NCBI GenBank assembly: GCA_965261065.1
Contig: OZ253444.1
Span: 3,844,001-3,908,000 of the forward strand
Source of the DNA: JAKZVK01 sp965261065
GTDB taxonomy: Bacteria > Acidobacteriota > Terriglobia > Bryobacterales > UBA6623
Direction: 5' to 3'
DNA length: 64,000 bases
Shown here: positions 50,150-58,229 of the stretch, in pieces
How positions within the stretch are numbered: position 1 is the first letter of the stretch
How the letters are laid out: each line of letters opens with the position of its first letter
The notes under the pieces: model-generated
Told to the model about the DNA's origin: nothing
The model's database searches: none
What the model saw: only the letters and a program-made list of their open reading frames with translations
Program-made: the position numbers and the translations under genes

Positions 50150-50272
50150 TCAAATCCCGATCCGCTCGACCTCATCGAGCGTAATCTCATCCGACGTCCG
50201 GTCGTAGAGCTTGGTGGTCCGCGGCGATTCGCGCGCCGCGATCGCCTGGGCGTTCTCGATGGTGCCGCCGTG
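50150..50272 (-). pseudogene. Tyrosine recombinase C-terminal fragment
   Basis: About 40 codons reading HGGTIENAQAIAARESPRTT then KLYDRTSDEITLDEVERIGI and a stop. This is the terminal part of phage/integron-type site-specific recombinases, including the nucleophile-Tyr context TTKLYDRT. The rest of the gene is absent: upstream sequence switches to a 14-bp tandem duplication (GGCCCGAAGGGGAC twice, about 50272-50300) and then intron-like DNA. A relic of an integrative element. Confidence 0.75.
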
Positions 50273-50429
50273 GCCCGAAGGGGACGGCCCGAAGGGGACA
50301 GCCAGAAAACGCCGGGATAAACCGGCAAAGAGTCGGGGAGGAAGGAGCCCCACAACGAAGGAATAGCGAACCACGTTGACCTCGATTCATGCGCCGGCGG
50401 TGGTGACATCGCGGGTGAAGCGTTGACAG

Positions 50430-50940
50430 AGGCACTGGCGGGCCGGGCTATGGAGCCGTGAAATAACTCGTCTCGGGGGCCGACCTTGTTGACTGAAGGG
50501 GAGGCTACATCGGGCGTCGCGCTAGCGCAAGCGGCGACCGGCCCCGGCGCGGCCGAAGAACCAGGGCACGTCAGGAAACCCTCTGCGCGAGAACCGGGAG
50601 ACCTCCGCCCCGCTCTGCTGCTTGCAGGCCGGTGGGTGAAGGCCACGACCGTACGACCCACGTGTACGGGGCGGAGGAGTCGGAGCGGGCCATAGTACCT
50701 GCGAAGGGTCCGAACAAAGGCGGCCGACCGTCGGCGGAGGATCCGGAGGGAAGGGCTTGCACCAAGGAGAACGTCGTCGCGCCTGGCACGGTCCGTACTC
50801 CGAGGCGGGTGGCTGTGTCACGAGGGCTCGGCGGCGTGCGGTGAGGCGCTGCCTGGCAGCGTTCTCCCCGCCATCATCCGAGGTAGGAGCCGTATGAGTC
50901 AACGCTCACGTACGGATCTGTGCGGGGCTGTGTCAAGAAG
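50430..50940 (+). ncRNA. Degenerate ORF-less group II intron relic (5' end uncertain)
   Basis: The domain V-like hairpin at 50887-50918 is GAGCCGTA, TGAG-loop-CTCA, CG bulge, TACGGATC. It pairs with one mismatch and lacks a GNRA loop, so it is decayed. Upstream text such as TTGACTGAAGGGGAGGCTAC, AACCGGGAGAC and ATAGTACCTGCGAAGGGTCC matches the style of group II domain I-IV sequence. No reverse-transcriptase ORF remains. The 5' boundary was not found. Confidence 0.5.
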
Positions 50941-51088
50941 ACGTGAGAGCGTCATGCTGTACGAGAGATGAAGGTGGGCCCTTCGGAGCCGGCTTGCAGG
51001 AGCAGGCTTCAAACAGCCGTAAGCTGCTTCAGTCAAAAGCTGCGGTGGTGAACGTTGCGGTCAAAAGGAGCGGCTATGATCGCGTCAT

Positions 51089-51570
51089 GTGTGGGTTAGA
51101 GAGACGAGTGCAAACGAATCACTGGTGAGGCATCGAAAAGATCGAAAGATGACATCAAAACCGGAGAGCCTCCGCTTCTCCGGGAAGAGCATGGCGGCAA
51201 CCTGCCCGCCTGGCCATGTGGTGTCCGGTGTACAGATGGCGTGACTCTAAGCTGGGCTCTCGTGCGGAACTTGAGAACCTGTCTGGCGATGCCAAGGGAA
51301 AAGGCACAAGCGGCAGAACCGCGAGGCCGAAAGTACCGATTCGCCAGCCAGGGGCGGACTGCTTCGTAGTAGTGAGGAAGCGGGGTAACTCCCGTGGAGC
51401 GAAGGGAGCGGGTCACCCGCGTCGAGATCGACAGAGGTCAACTGGCAACAGGAGGAACCCGCTGATGTCGGCGGAAGGCGGCAGCCTTCAAGGGGTGGCA
51501 CGAGCCGGATAAGTCGAGAGGCTTACGTCCGGTTCTGTGAGGGCCTCGGGGTGAAATTCCCCGGGGCTAC
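51089..51570 (+). ncRNA. ORF-less group II intron
   Basis: The 5' end GTGTGGG fits GUGYG. Domain V at 51502-51535 is textbook: GAGCCGGA, TAAGTC, GAGA tetraloop, GGCTTA, CG bulge, TCCGGTTC, 34 bases. Domain VI follows (GCCTCGGGG...CCCCGGGGC with an unpaired A run) and ends CTAC at 51570. GGAGG plus ATG (51464) marks where the intron-encoded reverse transcriptase should begin, but the frame stops after 15 codons, so the ORF has been deleted. Mobility would need a helper protein. Confidence 0.78.
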
Positions 51571-51792
51571 TCGGCGGTGCCGGGCGACCGGCATCCCTAC
51601 CGCGACCCCTAACCTCAACCGCTGACTCCTATCTTCTTCTGCCCTGTGAGGCAGGCTCCCTCTCGCGGTTTCCTCCGCGTTGGCCCAAACCAGTCACAGA
51701 ACTTTCAAATCTTCACCCCACTGATTCCAAATCACTTACCCGTCGGGGCCCCTTTTACCCCAACCACCCCAGCGTATCCTGAAGGTGAACCA

Positions 51793-51848
51793 CGCCGGCC
51801 CAATGGCCGGCGTTACCGGGCCGCGCGGACCAAACCGCGCGGCTTTTT
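51793..51848 (+). terminator. Tandem hairpins with T-tract ahead of the STGPRTPEGKA-type gene
   Basis: CGCCGGCC-CAAT-GGCCGGCG (51793-51812), then GCCGCGCGG-ACCAAA-CCGCGCGGC with TTTTT (51820-51848). The second is a full intrinsic terminator only 20 bp before the start codon at 51869, so it could be a leader attenuator or an upstream transcript's end. Confidence 0.75.
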
Positions 51849-51868
51849 CACTTTCAAGGAGAATCACT

Positions 51869-52894
51869 ATGTCTACAGAAGCACAACGGAAGGCGAACCG
51901 TCAAAACGCCAAGAAATCAACCGGCCCCCGCACCCCCGAGGGCAAAGCCCGCTCCTCCAAAAACGCACTCAAGCACGGTCTCCTCGCTCGCGACGCCGTC
52001 ATGGCCGACGAAGACCCCGCCGAATACGACCGGCAACTCCAAATCCTCGAAGAAAACCTCTTCCCCAAGAACGCCATCGAATTCGAGCTCGTCCTCCAGA
52101 TCGCCGACTCTCGTTGGCGCCTGCGCCGTATCACCCGCATCGAGGCCGGCCTCACCACCTACCAGTACCACGGCACCGACCGTTCGACCCGCGAACGCTA
52201 CCCCGACACCGTCGTCCCGGGCCGCAACGGCGAGAACCAGCTCCTGGGCAAGAGCATGCAAGACCACACCCAGGCCCTCCACAACCTGGCCCGCTACCGC
52301 ACCATGACGAGCCGCGACATCACGCGCGCTCTGCGGATGATCCGGCAACTGCGCAAAGACGAGTACGAGTGCAAGGAGAATCGCGCGGCGAACGGGGCGA
52401 TCCACCGTCCGACCCTCACCGACCCGGACCCCTACAACACCCCCGACCCGATGGAACCGCAACCGCCGCGCTACGAGCCGCCGGCAGCAGCAGCGCAGAC
52501 GTCCAACCCGATCGGCTTCCGCGCCCAGTCGCAGTCGGTGCAAACCGAGGACGGGTGTCCCGAATGTAGGGGCACGGCATGCCGTGCCCGGCAGCCCGGC
52601 CCCGTGCAAAACGTCGCCGCGCAAAACGTCGCCGCGCGTAGCGCGGATCTCGGTTTTGAGATCCGCGGCTTTTCCTCCCAGTCCGTGCCCAGTCCCCAAG
52701 CGACTCTCGGCGGCGAATCACGATTCACGAATCACGCATCACGAATGAGTGGCCGACCGCATAGACAAACCCAAGGCCCCGTGAAAACAAACGCCTTGAG
52801 CACCGCCGAAGCCCTCAGGACGAATTACGGAACGAACCGCACCCCGGTGGCGCCCGTTCCGAGCCGCCTGGCAACGGAGGTACTGGGGAGGTAA
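51869..52894 (+). CDS. Hypothetical protein with conserved STGPRTPEGKA N-terminus
   Basis: 341 aa. The N-terminal RKANRQNAKKSTGPRTPEGK and the following SSKNALKHGLLARDAV are a conserved motif of a family abundant in Acidobacteriota and relatives; its function is unknown. Residues to about 190 are charged and helical (EYDRQLQILEENLFPKNAIEFELVLQIADSRWRLRRI). From residue about 225 on, the sequence is encoded by intergenic-type repeats: the GGGCACGGCATGCCGTGCCC palindrome (52570-52589), AAACGTCGCCGCG duplicated, and the CGCGGATCTC/GAGATCCGCG stem. The native protein probably ended earlier. AAGGAG precedes ATG 51869 closely. Confidence 0.7.
   Translation: MSTEAQRKANRQNAKKSTGPRTPEGKARSSKNALKHGLLARDAVMADEDPAEYDRQLQILEENLFPKNAIEFELVLQIADSRWRLRRITRIEAGLTTYQYHGTDRSTRERYPDTVVPGRNGENQLLGKSMQDHTQALHNLARYRTMTSRDITRALRMIRQLRKDEYECKENRAANGAIHRPTLTDPDPYNTPDPMEPQPPRYEPPAAAAQTSNPIGFRAQSQSVQTEDGCPECRGTACRARQPGPVQNVAAQNVAARSADLGFEIRGFSSQSVPSPQATLGGESRFTNHASRMSGRPHRQTQGPVKTNALSTAEALRTNYGTNRTPVAPVPSRLATEVLGR
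52565..52667. repeat. Intergenic-type palindromic repeats inside a coding frame
   Basis: Perfect palindrome GGGCACGGCATGCCGTGCCC (52570-52589) preceded by TGTAG; AAACGTCGCCGCG occurs twice (about 52609-52636); CGCGGATCTC (52642-52651) pairs with GAGATCCGCG (52658-52667). All recur in intergenic DNA elsewhere in the window. They are read through in frame by the 51869 gene. Confidence 0.8.
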
Positions 52895-53134
52895 TCGCCG
52901 CCCAACAGCGCAAAAAACAACGTCGACACCAACGACAGCATGAGACCCTACACCCGCAGTGCGCCCAAAGGCCGTGCGCCCACCAGGGTTGTGGCGCGGA
53001 CGCCCACGTCTGCCGCATCGACACTCCTGTCGATGCTTGGTCCGGCGGTGTGGCGTGGCTGCGGCCGGGTTATCGGCGCCTCCCACGTCCTTGGGCCGCG
53101 CCCCGTGGGGCGGCAGGGCGGGTGGACGCAGGGG

Positions 53135-54531
53135 TGTCAAGTACCCAGACATCGTTTCCAGGTGTTCACAAGACATCGTTTCCACCCTCCGTTCCAGGTG
53201 ATGGGGGCGGCGAGGGCCGATTGGGCTTCGGGTTGGCGGTGGAGGCGCCGCCGCGGGAGCCCGTAGGGCGACCAAGGTCGGCGCCTCCACCGCCTGACCC
53301 CGCCGGGCGTACCAGCGAATGCGTCTGCTGCGCACCCAGTTCCAACTCGCGCACATACAGGTGCCGAAAACGTACCGCAATCGTATCCAGCGGCAACCGC
53401 TCCAGCCCCACCCACTCTCCCGCCAACGCCTCGCTCACAAACCAATGACGGCCCCCCTCCCACAGACAGCCCGCCTCGTTCAGCCGCTGGACCTCCATCC
53501 CCGCCGCATACTCCCACGCCGGCGGTTGCGGCTGATACGCCCTTTCGCTGCGCCGCCATCGGCTGGCCGGCGTCTCCATCTGAAGCGCTTCGTGCGGACG
53601 CACTTCGTTGTACTCGCGCCGGAAGTGCGCCAGCCACTCGGTCCAATCCTTCACCGGCGCCGGTCCGCCACGATGCCGCACCGCCGCCTCGATCGCGCCG
53701 TGAAAACGCTCCACCTTGCCCTGCGTTTGCGGATGCCGCGGCCGCCCGTACAGCAACCGAATCCCCTGCTTGATCAACCACACCGACAGCGCCGTCAACC
53801 CGTGTGCGCTGTGGGCGGAAAACCACTGTGTGCCGCGGTCCATCAGCATCGCCTCCGGCAAACCCGCTTGCTCGAACGTTTGTTGCAGACAGGCCTGGAT
53901 CGGCTCGCGGCGCAGCACCCGCAGCGCGTGCAACCCGACCGCATAGCGGCTGTGGTCATCGAGGATCGACAGCGGCTGACAAATCCCGTCGAGGCTTTTG
54001 AGCGGCCCCTTGCCGTCCATCTGTCACAGGTCGTTGGGCCGTGGGCGCTCGAAGCGCTGCAAGGCCGGCCGCGGGGCGTGCACGTTCACCAGCCCGTGGC
54101 GCTTGAGGATGCGATGCACCGTCGTCGCCGGATAGCGCACGCCGCTTTCTTCGAGCAGCCGCTGGAGCTTGCGCGCGCCCCAGCCGTAGCGTCGGCGCAG
54201 CTCGAGCACTTGCCGTTCCCGCTCCGGGGCGCTGCGGCGCGGCGAGGAATGCGGGCGGCGGCTCAACTCACCCAGCTGAGCGAGCGTGCCGCAGGCGAGG
54301 TAGCGATCCCGCCACTTGCGACCGGTCGGGCGCGAGATGCCAAACTCGCGGCACAACTCACTGAGCGACTCGGCGCCGCTGGCGGCGCACACGACGAATT
54401 GCATTCTAGATTCTTTCATTTCCAGTTTCCGAAAGGGCATCGGGAGGACTCCTTCGTCCGACCTTAGCCCACGGCTGGGTGGAAACCATGTCTTGTGTAC
54501 AACTGGAAACGATGTCATGGAACTGAACACA
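53135..54531 (-). mobile_element. IS481-family insertion sequence
   Basis: 1397 bp. Both ends carry related sequence with two copies each of GACATCGTTTCCA-like subrepeats (53148 and 53170 on the left; complement of 54490-54518 on the right). A 6-bp target duplication CAGGGG lies at 53129-53134 and 54532-54537. The transposase has a nonsense codon, so the copy is defective. Confidence 0.8.
53166..54440 (-). pseudogene. IS481-family transposase with in-frame TGA
   Basis: The first part, 54440-54024, has a helix-turn-helix (SLSELCREFGISRPTGRKWRDRYL, RKLQRLLEESGVRYPATTVHRIL) and ends RPNDL-TGA (54026-54024). The next codons, CAG ATG GAC GGC, continue in the same frame to the DDE core: DDHSRYAVGLHALRV, LMDRGTQWFS and QTQGKVERFHGAIE. 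Family members read NDLWQMD here, so TGG became TGA. GGAG lies about 9 bases before ATG 54440. A long GA/GP-rich C-terminus (SGGGGADLGRPTG) enters the element end. Confidence 0.85.
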
Positions 54532-54703
54532 CAGGGGCCCGCCCCTACAGAGATCCAGGGTGCAGCCCTTGGCTCGCTAGCTATACCGCTATGTAAGAAA
54601 CAGTACACTTGCGCCGCGGAAAGAGCGCTCTCGGCGTGCGTTTCGATTCCGTCACAAGCCAAAACGTTGTAACATAGGAGTTTCCGAGCTTGGGAGGACG
54701 ATT

Positions 54704-55309
54704 ATGTGGGGACGCAAAGACGAGCCCGAGGCGCAGCCGGTGAGCGCTCCGGCGGTAAATCCGGCTGCTGGACAGGCACAAGAGTCGCAGCGCCCGGCAC
54801 CCGCGGCAGCCGCGGCCCGGCCCGCCTCCGCCGACCGGGGAGCACGGAACAACGCGCAAGTCGGCAAGTCGATCAAGTTCAAAGGCGAGATCAGCGGCAG
54901 CGAAGACCTCGTCATCGACGGCGAAGTCGAGGGCACCATCGAGTTGCGTGACAACAGCCTCATCGTCGGCCCCAACGGCAACGTGCGGGCGCAGATCAAG
55001 GCCCGCACCATTACCGTGCAAGGGCGCCTCGAAGGGAACGTGCACGCCGGCGAGCGGATCGAGATTCGCAAGACCGGCTCGCTCGAAGGCGACCTCGTCA
55101 CCCCGCGCATTGTGATCGAGGACGGCGCGGTCTTCCGGGGCAGTATCGACATCCTCAAGCCGGGGGCGGTCCAACAGCCCGCGCCCAGCCGCAAACCGAT
55201 GCCCGAACGGGCCCCGATCGTCACGTCGACGGCGCCGATTCCTCCCACTGCGGAGGCCGCCGCCGCGTCGCCGAACCAGCCGCAGCACCAGCAGCGCAAA
55301 TCGCGTTAG
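54704..55309 (+). CDS. Bactofilin
   Basis: 201 aa. The central beta-helical bactofilin domain, residues about 55-150, reads SIKFKGEISGSEDLVIDGEVEG, NSLIVGPNGNVRAQIKARTITVQGRLEGNVHAGERIEIRKTGSLEGDLVTPRIVIEDGAVFRGSI. It is flanked by disordered Ala/Pro-rich tails, the normal layout of this polymer-forming cytoskeletal family. It should assemble into filaments in the cytoplasm and scaffold cell-shape or envelope enzymes. GGGAGGA lies before ATG 54704. No peptidase or peptidoglycan partner gene is adjacent. Confidence 0.92.
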   Translation: MWGRKDEPEAQPVSAPAVNPAAGQAQESQRPAPAAAAARPASADRGARNNAQVGKSIKFKGEISGSEDLVIDGEVEGTIELRDNSLIVGPNGNVRAQIKARTITVQGRLEGNVHAGERIEIRKTGSLEGDLVTPRIVIEDGAVFRGSIDILKPGAVQQPAPSRKPMPERAPIVTSTAPIPPTAEAAAASPNQPQHQQRKSR

Positions 55310-55354
55310 CCGTCTAGCAGGAGTGTCAAGTCTTTCGGAAGTGTCGGACCGGCA

Positions 55355-55490
55355 TGTGGCGTAAGGCTCCAGCTTTGCCGAGAACCAACTCCTCGGTTCT
55401 CAGGTGCGCTATCAATAGCAACTGCTCGGTCATTTGCCATCCTGAGTCCCGAGGAATCGAGACTCGGCAAGGCTGGAGCCTTACGCCACA
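55355..55490. repeat. Dispersed about 135-bp imperfect palindrome, copy 2
   Basis: Left arm TGTGGCGTAAGGCTCCAGC and on to 55382; right arm 55463-55490 is its complement with one mismatch in 28. The interior shows a nested inverted repeat like copy 1 at 7161. Located between bactofilin and a methyltransferase gene. Confidence 0.8.
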
Positions 55491-55532
55491 CCATCGGGTG
55501 AACGTCTTGAAGAAAGGACTTGTCGCCACGAC

Positions 55533-56186
55533 ATGAACCGGGCGCCCCTGGGACCGGTCACCCGAACCCCGTCTTCCTCGTCTTCCTCGTCCGGGGCCGC
55601 CGGCATGCCCGGCGACGATGAGCGCACGAGCAGCGGCCTGCGCCACTTTTTCCAGTGCTTTCCCGAAGGCAGGCACCTGGAGGTTCTCGATCTCGGTGGA
55701 CTCAACGAGACCAACGTCAACTTTCTCAGCGCCCTCGACTGCAAGATCCACACCCTCGACCTGCTCGCGGTTTTCGACCAGGCCCGCGCGGCTGTCAACG
55801 GCCGCTTCGAGCCCGAAGACGCGCGCGCCTTCATCGAGGAGTACTTGGGCTTCCCGCCGGCGCACTTCGACGCGGCGCTGGCGTGGGACACCCTCGAGCA
55901 CCTCGACGAGGCGGTGATCGAGTTGGCCGTGTCGCGGCTGGGACAGGTGCTCCAGCCCGGCGGCTCGTTGCTGGCGTTCTTTCACAGCCAGTCGGGCGGG
56001 GAGAACGTCCCGCTGCAGCGTTATGAGATCAGCGACCGCGAGACCTTGGCGATCCGTCCGGTTGGGTCGCGCCGGTTGCCCCGAACCTTCAACAACCGCA
56101 GCCTCGAGCGGCTGTTCGGCGGTTTCGAGTCGGTCAAGTTTTTCCTGAGCCGTGACAGCCTGCGCGAAGTCATGGCCGTGCGCTGA
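55533..56186 (+). CDS. SAM-dependent class I methyltransferase
   Basis: 217 aa. The SAM-binding motif I is HLEVLDLGGLNETNVNFL, with an acidic motif II region (HTLDLLAVFD) and the post-I strand HFDAALAWDTLEHLDEAVIELAVSRLGQVLQPGGSLLAFFH. The substrate is not readable. It has a Ser-rich N-terminal leader (TPSSSSSSSGAAG). The C-terminus YEISDRETLAIRPV...RRLPRTFNNRSLERLFGGFESVKFFLSRDSLREVM resembles acidobacterial versions located beside TPR and bactofilin genes. ATG 55533 is used. The TPR gene starts 1 base after its stop, indicating coupling. Confidence 0.8.
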   Translation: MNRAPLGPVTRTPSSSSSSSGAAGMPGDDERTSSGLRHFFQCFPEGRHLEVLDLGGLNETNVNFLSALDCKIHTLDLLAVFDQARAAVNGRFEPEDARAFIEEYLGFPPAHFDAALAWDTLEHLDEAVIELAVSRLGQVLQPGGSLLAFFHSQSGGENVPLQRYEISDRETLAIRPVGSRRLPRTFNNRSLERLFGGFESVKFFLSRDSLREVMAVR

Positions 56187-56187
56187 C

Positions 56188-57243
56188 GTGTGTCCACGAA
56201 CTGTGCGCTCGCTGTTCGCACGCCTTCTCGGGTCGGTTGCTTTCGGGACGGTCCTGCTGGGCGTGGGCGTCCTACCCGCTGCCGAGACGGTTGACTATCG
56301 CCAGATCGGCCACGACCACTTCTTTAATCTCGAATACGACCTGGCGATCGCCGCCTACCGACGCCTGATCGAGGAATCGCCCGAGGACTATCGGGCGTAC
56401 AACCACCTCGCGACCGCCATCCTCTATCAGGAGCTGCTGCGGCTGGGCATGCTCGAGACGAGCGCGTTCAAGCACGACAACGAATTCTTGGAGTGGGAAA
56501 AGCCGAAGCCCGACCCCAAGGTGGGCGAGGAGTTCGAGCGCATCTTGCTCGAAGGCCGCACGCGAGCCCAAGCCGCACTGAAGGCGTCGCCCAACGGCAT
56601 CCTGGCCCGCTACGCCCTCGCGACAAACTTCGGCCTGCACGGCAACTACCAGTTCATGATCAAGAAGAGTTACTTCGGGGCACTGCGCAACGGCGTTCGA
56701 GCCAACAAGCACAGTCGGCGCATCATGAAGCGCCAACCCGACTTCGTGGATGCGTATCTGGTCGCCGGGGTGCACGAGTACGTCGTCGGAAGCTTGCCAT
56801 GGGCAATTCGGGCGGTGATCGTGCTGGGCGGCATCCGGGGCAACAAGCAGAAGGGCGAGGAGTTCGTCACGCGGGTGACTCGCGAAGGCAACCTGGCCCG
56901 GAACGAATCGCGCGCCTTGCTGGCTCTATTGCTGCGCCGGGAACGCCGTCCACTCGAAGCCGTCGACCTGCTGCGGGGCATGATCACGGACTTCCCGCGC
57001 AACTACGTGCTGCACCTGGAGTTGGCGTCGATGTACCTTGACGCCAAGCAGCCCGAGCGCGCGTTGGAAGTCTTCCGCGAAGCCTTGGCGAAAGCCGAAG
57101 CCAACGAAGACCGCTTCGGCCGCATGCCCCAGCGCACCAAGAACGCGCTGATTCGCAAGATCGAAGAGATCGAGAAGGAACTCGAAGAGGCCGGGGCTTC
57201 CGCTCCCGCCGCCGCTTCGGCTGCCGTCAAAGATCCTGCTTAG
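56188..57243 (+). CDS. Secreted TPR-repeat protein
   Basis: 351 aa. The signal peptide SLFARLLGSVAFGTVLLGVGVLPAA is followed by TPR-like helices: HDHFFNLEYDLAIAAYRRLIEESPEDYRAYNHLATAIL near the N-terminus and YVLHLELASMYLDAKQPERALEVFREALAKA near the C-terminus. The middle part (GRTRAQAALKASPNGILARYALAT, KHSRRIMKRQPDFVDAYLVAGVHEYVVGSLPWAIRAVI) matches hypothetical TPR proteins seen in Acidobacteriota. A scaffold role in the periplasm is inferred. GTG 56188 starts 1 base after the upstream stop; GTG 56203 is an alternative; neither has a clear SD. The C-terminal AAASAAVKDP tail is low complexity. Confidence 0.78.
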   Translation: MCPRTVRSLFARLLGSVAFGTVLLGVGVLPAAETVDYRQIGHDHFFNLEYDLAIAAYRRLIEESPEDYRAYNHLATAILYQELLRLGMLETSAFKHDNEFLEWEKPKPDPKVGEEFERILLEGRTRAQAALKASPNGILARYALATNFGLHGNYQFMIKKSYFGALRNGVRANKHSRRIMKRQPDFVDAYLVAGVHEYVVGSLPWAIRAVIVLGGIRGNKQKGEEFVTRVTREGNLARNESRALLALLLRRERRPLEAVDLLRGMITDFPRNYVLHLELASMYLDAKQPERALEVFREALAKAEANEDRFGRMPQRTKNALIRKIEEIEKELEEAGASAPAAASAAVKDPA

Positions 57244-57290
57244 CGGGAAGCGCGCGTGGACCGTACGGCGAAGGCCGCAACCTCGCCGCC

Positions 57291-58223
57291 CTACTCTTCC
57301 CCGGCCATATCGGATCTCGCCTCCGCCAATCGATTCTCGAGAATCTGCTCAGGGTGAAATGACCGAAGCCGCAAGTCACGCCCCGCGGCCAGATCCAACG
57401 CCTTTTGTGGAATCAGCCCAACGATCTCACTCTCGATCGCCTCGGCGCCCAACCGGCGTGCCTCCTGCTGAACGCGCGCGAGCGCCACGTGGGGGGGCGT
57501 CACCTCAAAGTCCGTCAGGTTCATCGAAACTTGCGCGAGACCGCGCGAGGCAAGATCGAGGCCCAGCGCCTTCACCGCCCTTAGCCCGCCGGACGACTCA
57601 CGGACCCGCCGGGCGGCTTCCTTCGCCACCGCAACATCGGGGGTGTCGAGCACGACATTGTAAGCGATTAGGATCTCCCGAACGCCCACCGCGGTAGCGC
57701 CCGCCGTCTCGTGCAGCGCCGGCCCGCCGATATCGGGCCGACGGCTCGCGTCCTCGGGCAAGAGCGCCCGCAGTCCCTCGAACTGGCCCCGCCGGACGTT
57801 CTCCAGCCGCCGCCGCTCGTCGACGCGCGCCGCATCACCGTAGAGGTAAACCGGAACTCCGAGGCGCTCCCAGAGTTGCTCTCCGGTCCGCCGCGCGACA
57901 TCAAGGCACTGCTGCTTCGTCGAGTCATCGAGGGGAATGAAAGGAACCACGTCCAAGGCGCCGATGCGCGGATGCACGCCGCGGTGCTCGCGCAGGTCGA
58001 TGAGTTCCACTGCGGCCTCCGCCGCGCGCAGCACGGCCTTGGCCACATTGTCCGGCGGCCCGGCAAAGGTAAAAACCGAGCGGTGGTGATCGGCGTCGGT
58101 GCTTTGGTCGAGCAGCCGCGCGCCGCTGACCGAGACGATCGCGCGGCGAATCCGCTCGATCACGGCGGGATCACGCCCCTCGGAGAAGTTCGGTACGCAT
58201 TCGATCCAGTGGTTGTTCGACAT
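57291..58223 (-). CDS. ftcD: Glutamate formimidoyltransferase
   Basis: 310 aa, the formiminotransferase half of FtcD without the cyclodeaminase domain. It transfers the formimino group of formiminoglutamate, from histidine breakdown, to tetrahydrofolate. Motifs are IECVPNFSEGRDPAVIERI, LLDQSTDADHHRSVFTFAG (active-site His), RGVHPRIGALDVVPFIPL, VYLYGDAAR and SMNLTDFEVTPPHVALARVQQEARRLG. Cytoplasmic. The ATG is 6 bp after the HutI-like stop codon, so they form one operon. The expected cyclodeaminase (fchA) and hutH/hutU are not in the window. Confidence 0.9.
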   Translation of the reverse strand: MSNNHWIECVPNFSEGRDPAVIERIRRAIVSVSGARLLDQSTDADHHRSVFTFAGPPDNVAKAVLRAAEAAVELIDLREHRGVHPRIGALDVVPFIPLDDSTKQQCLDVARRTGEQLWERLGVPVYLYGDAARVDERRRLENVRRGQFEGLRALLPEDASRRPDIGGPALHETAGATAVGVREILIAYNVVLDTPDVAVAKEAARRVRESSGGLRAVKALGLDLASRGLAQVSMNLTDFEVTPPHVALARVQQEARRLGAEAIESEIVGLIPQKALDLAAGRDLRLRSFHPEQILENRLAEARSDMAGEE

Positions 58224-58229
58224 CCCGGC

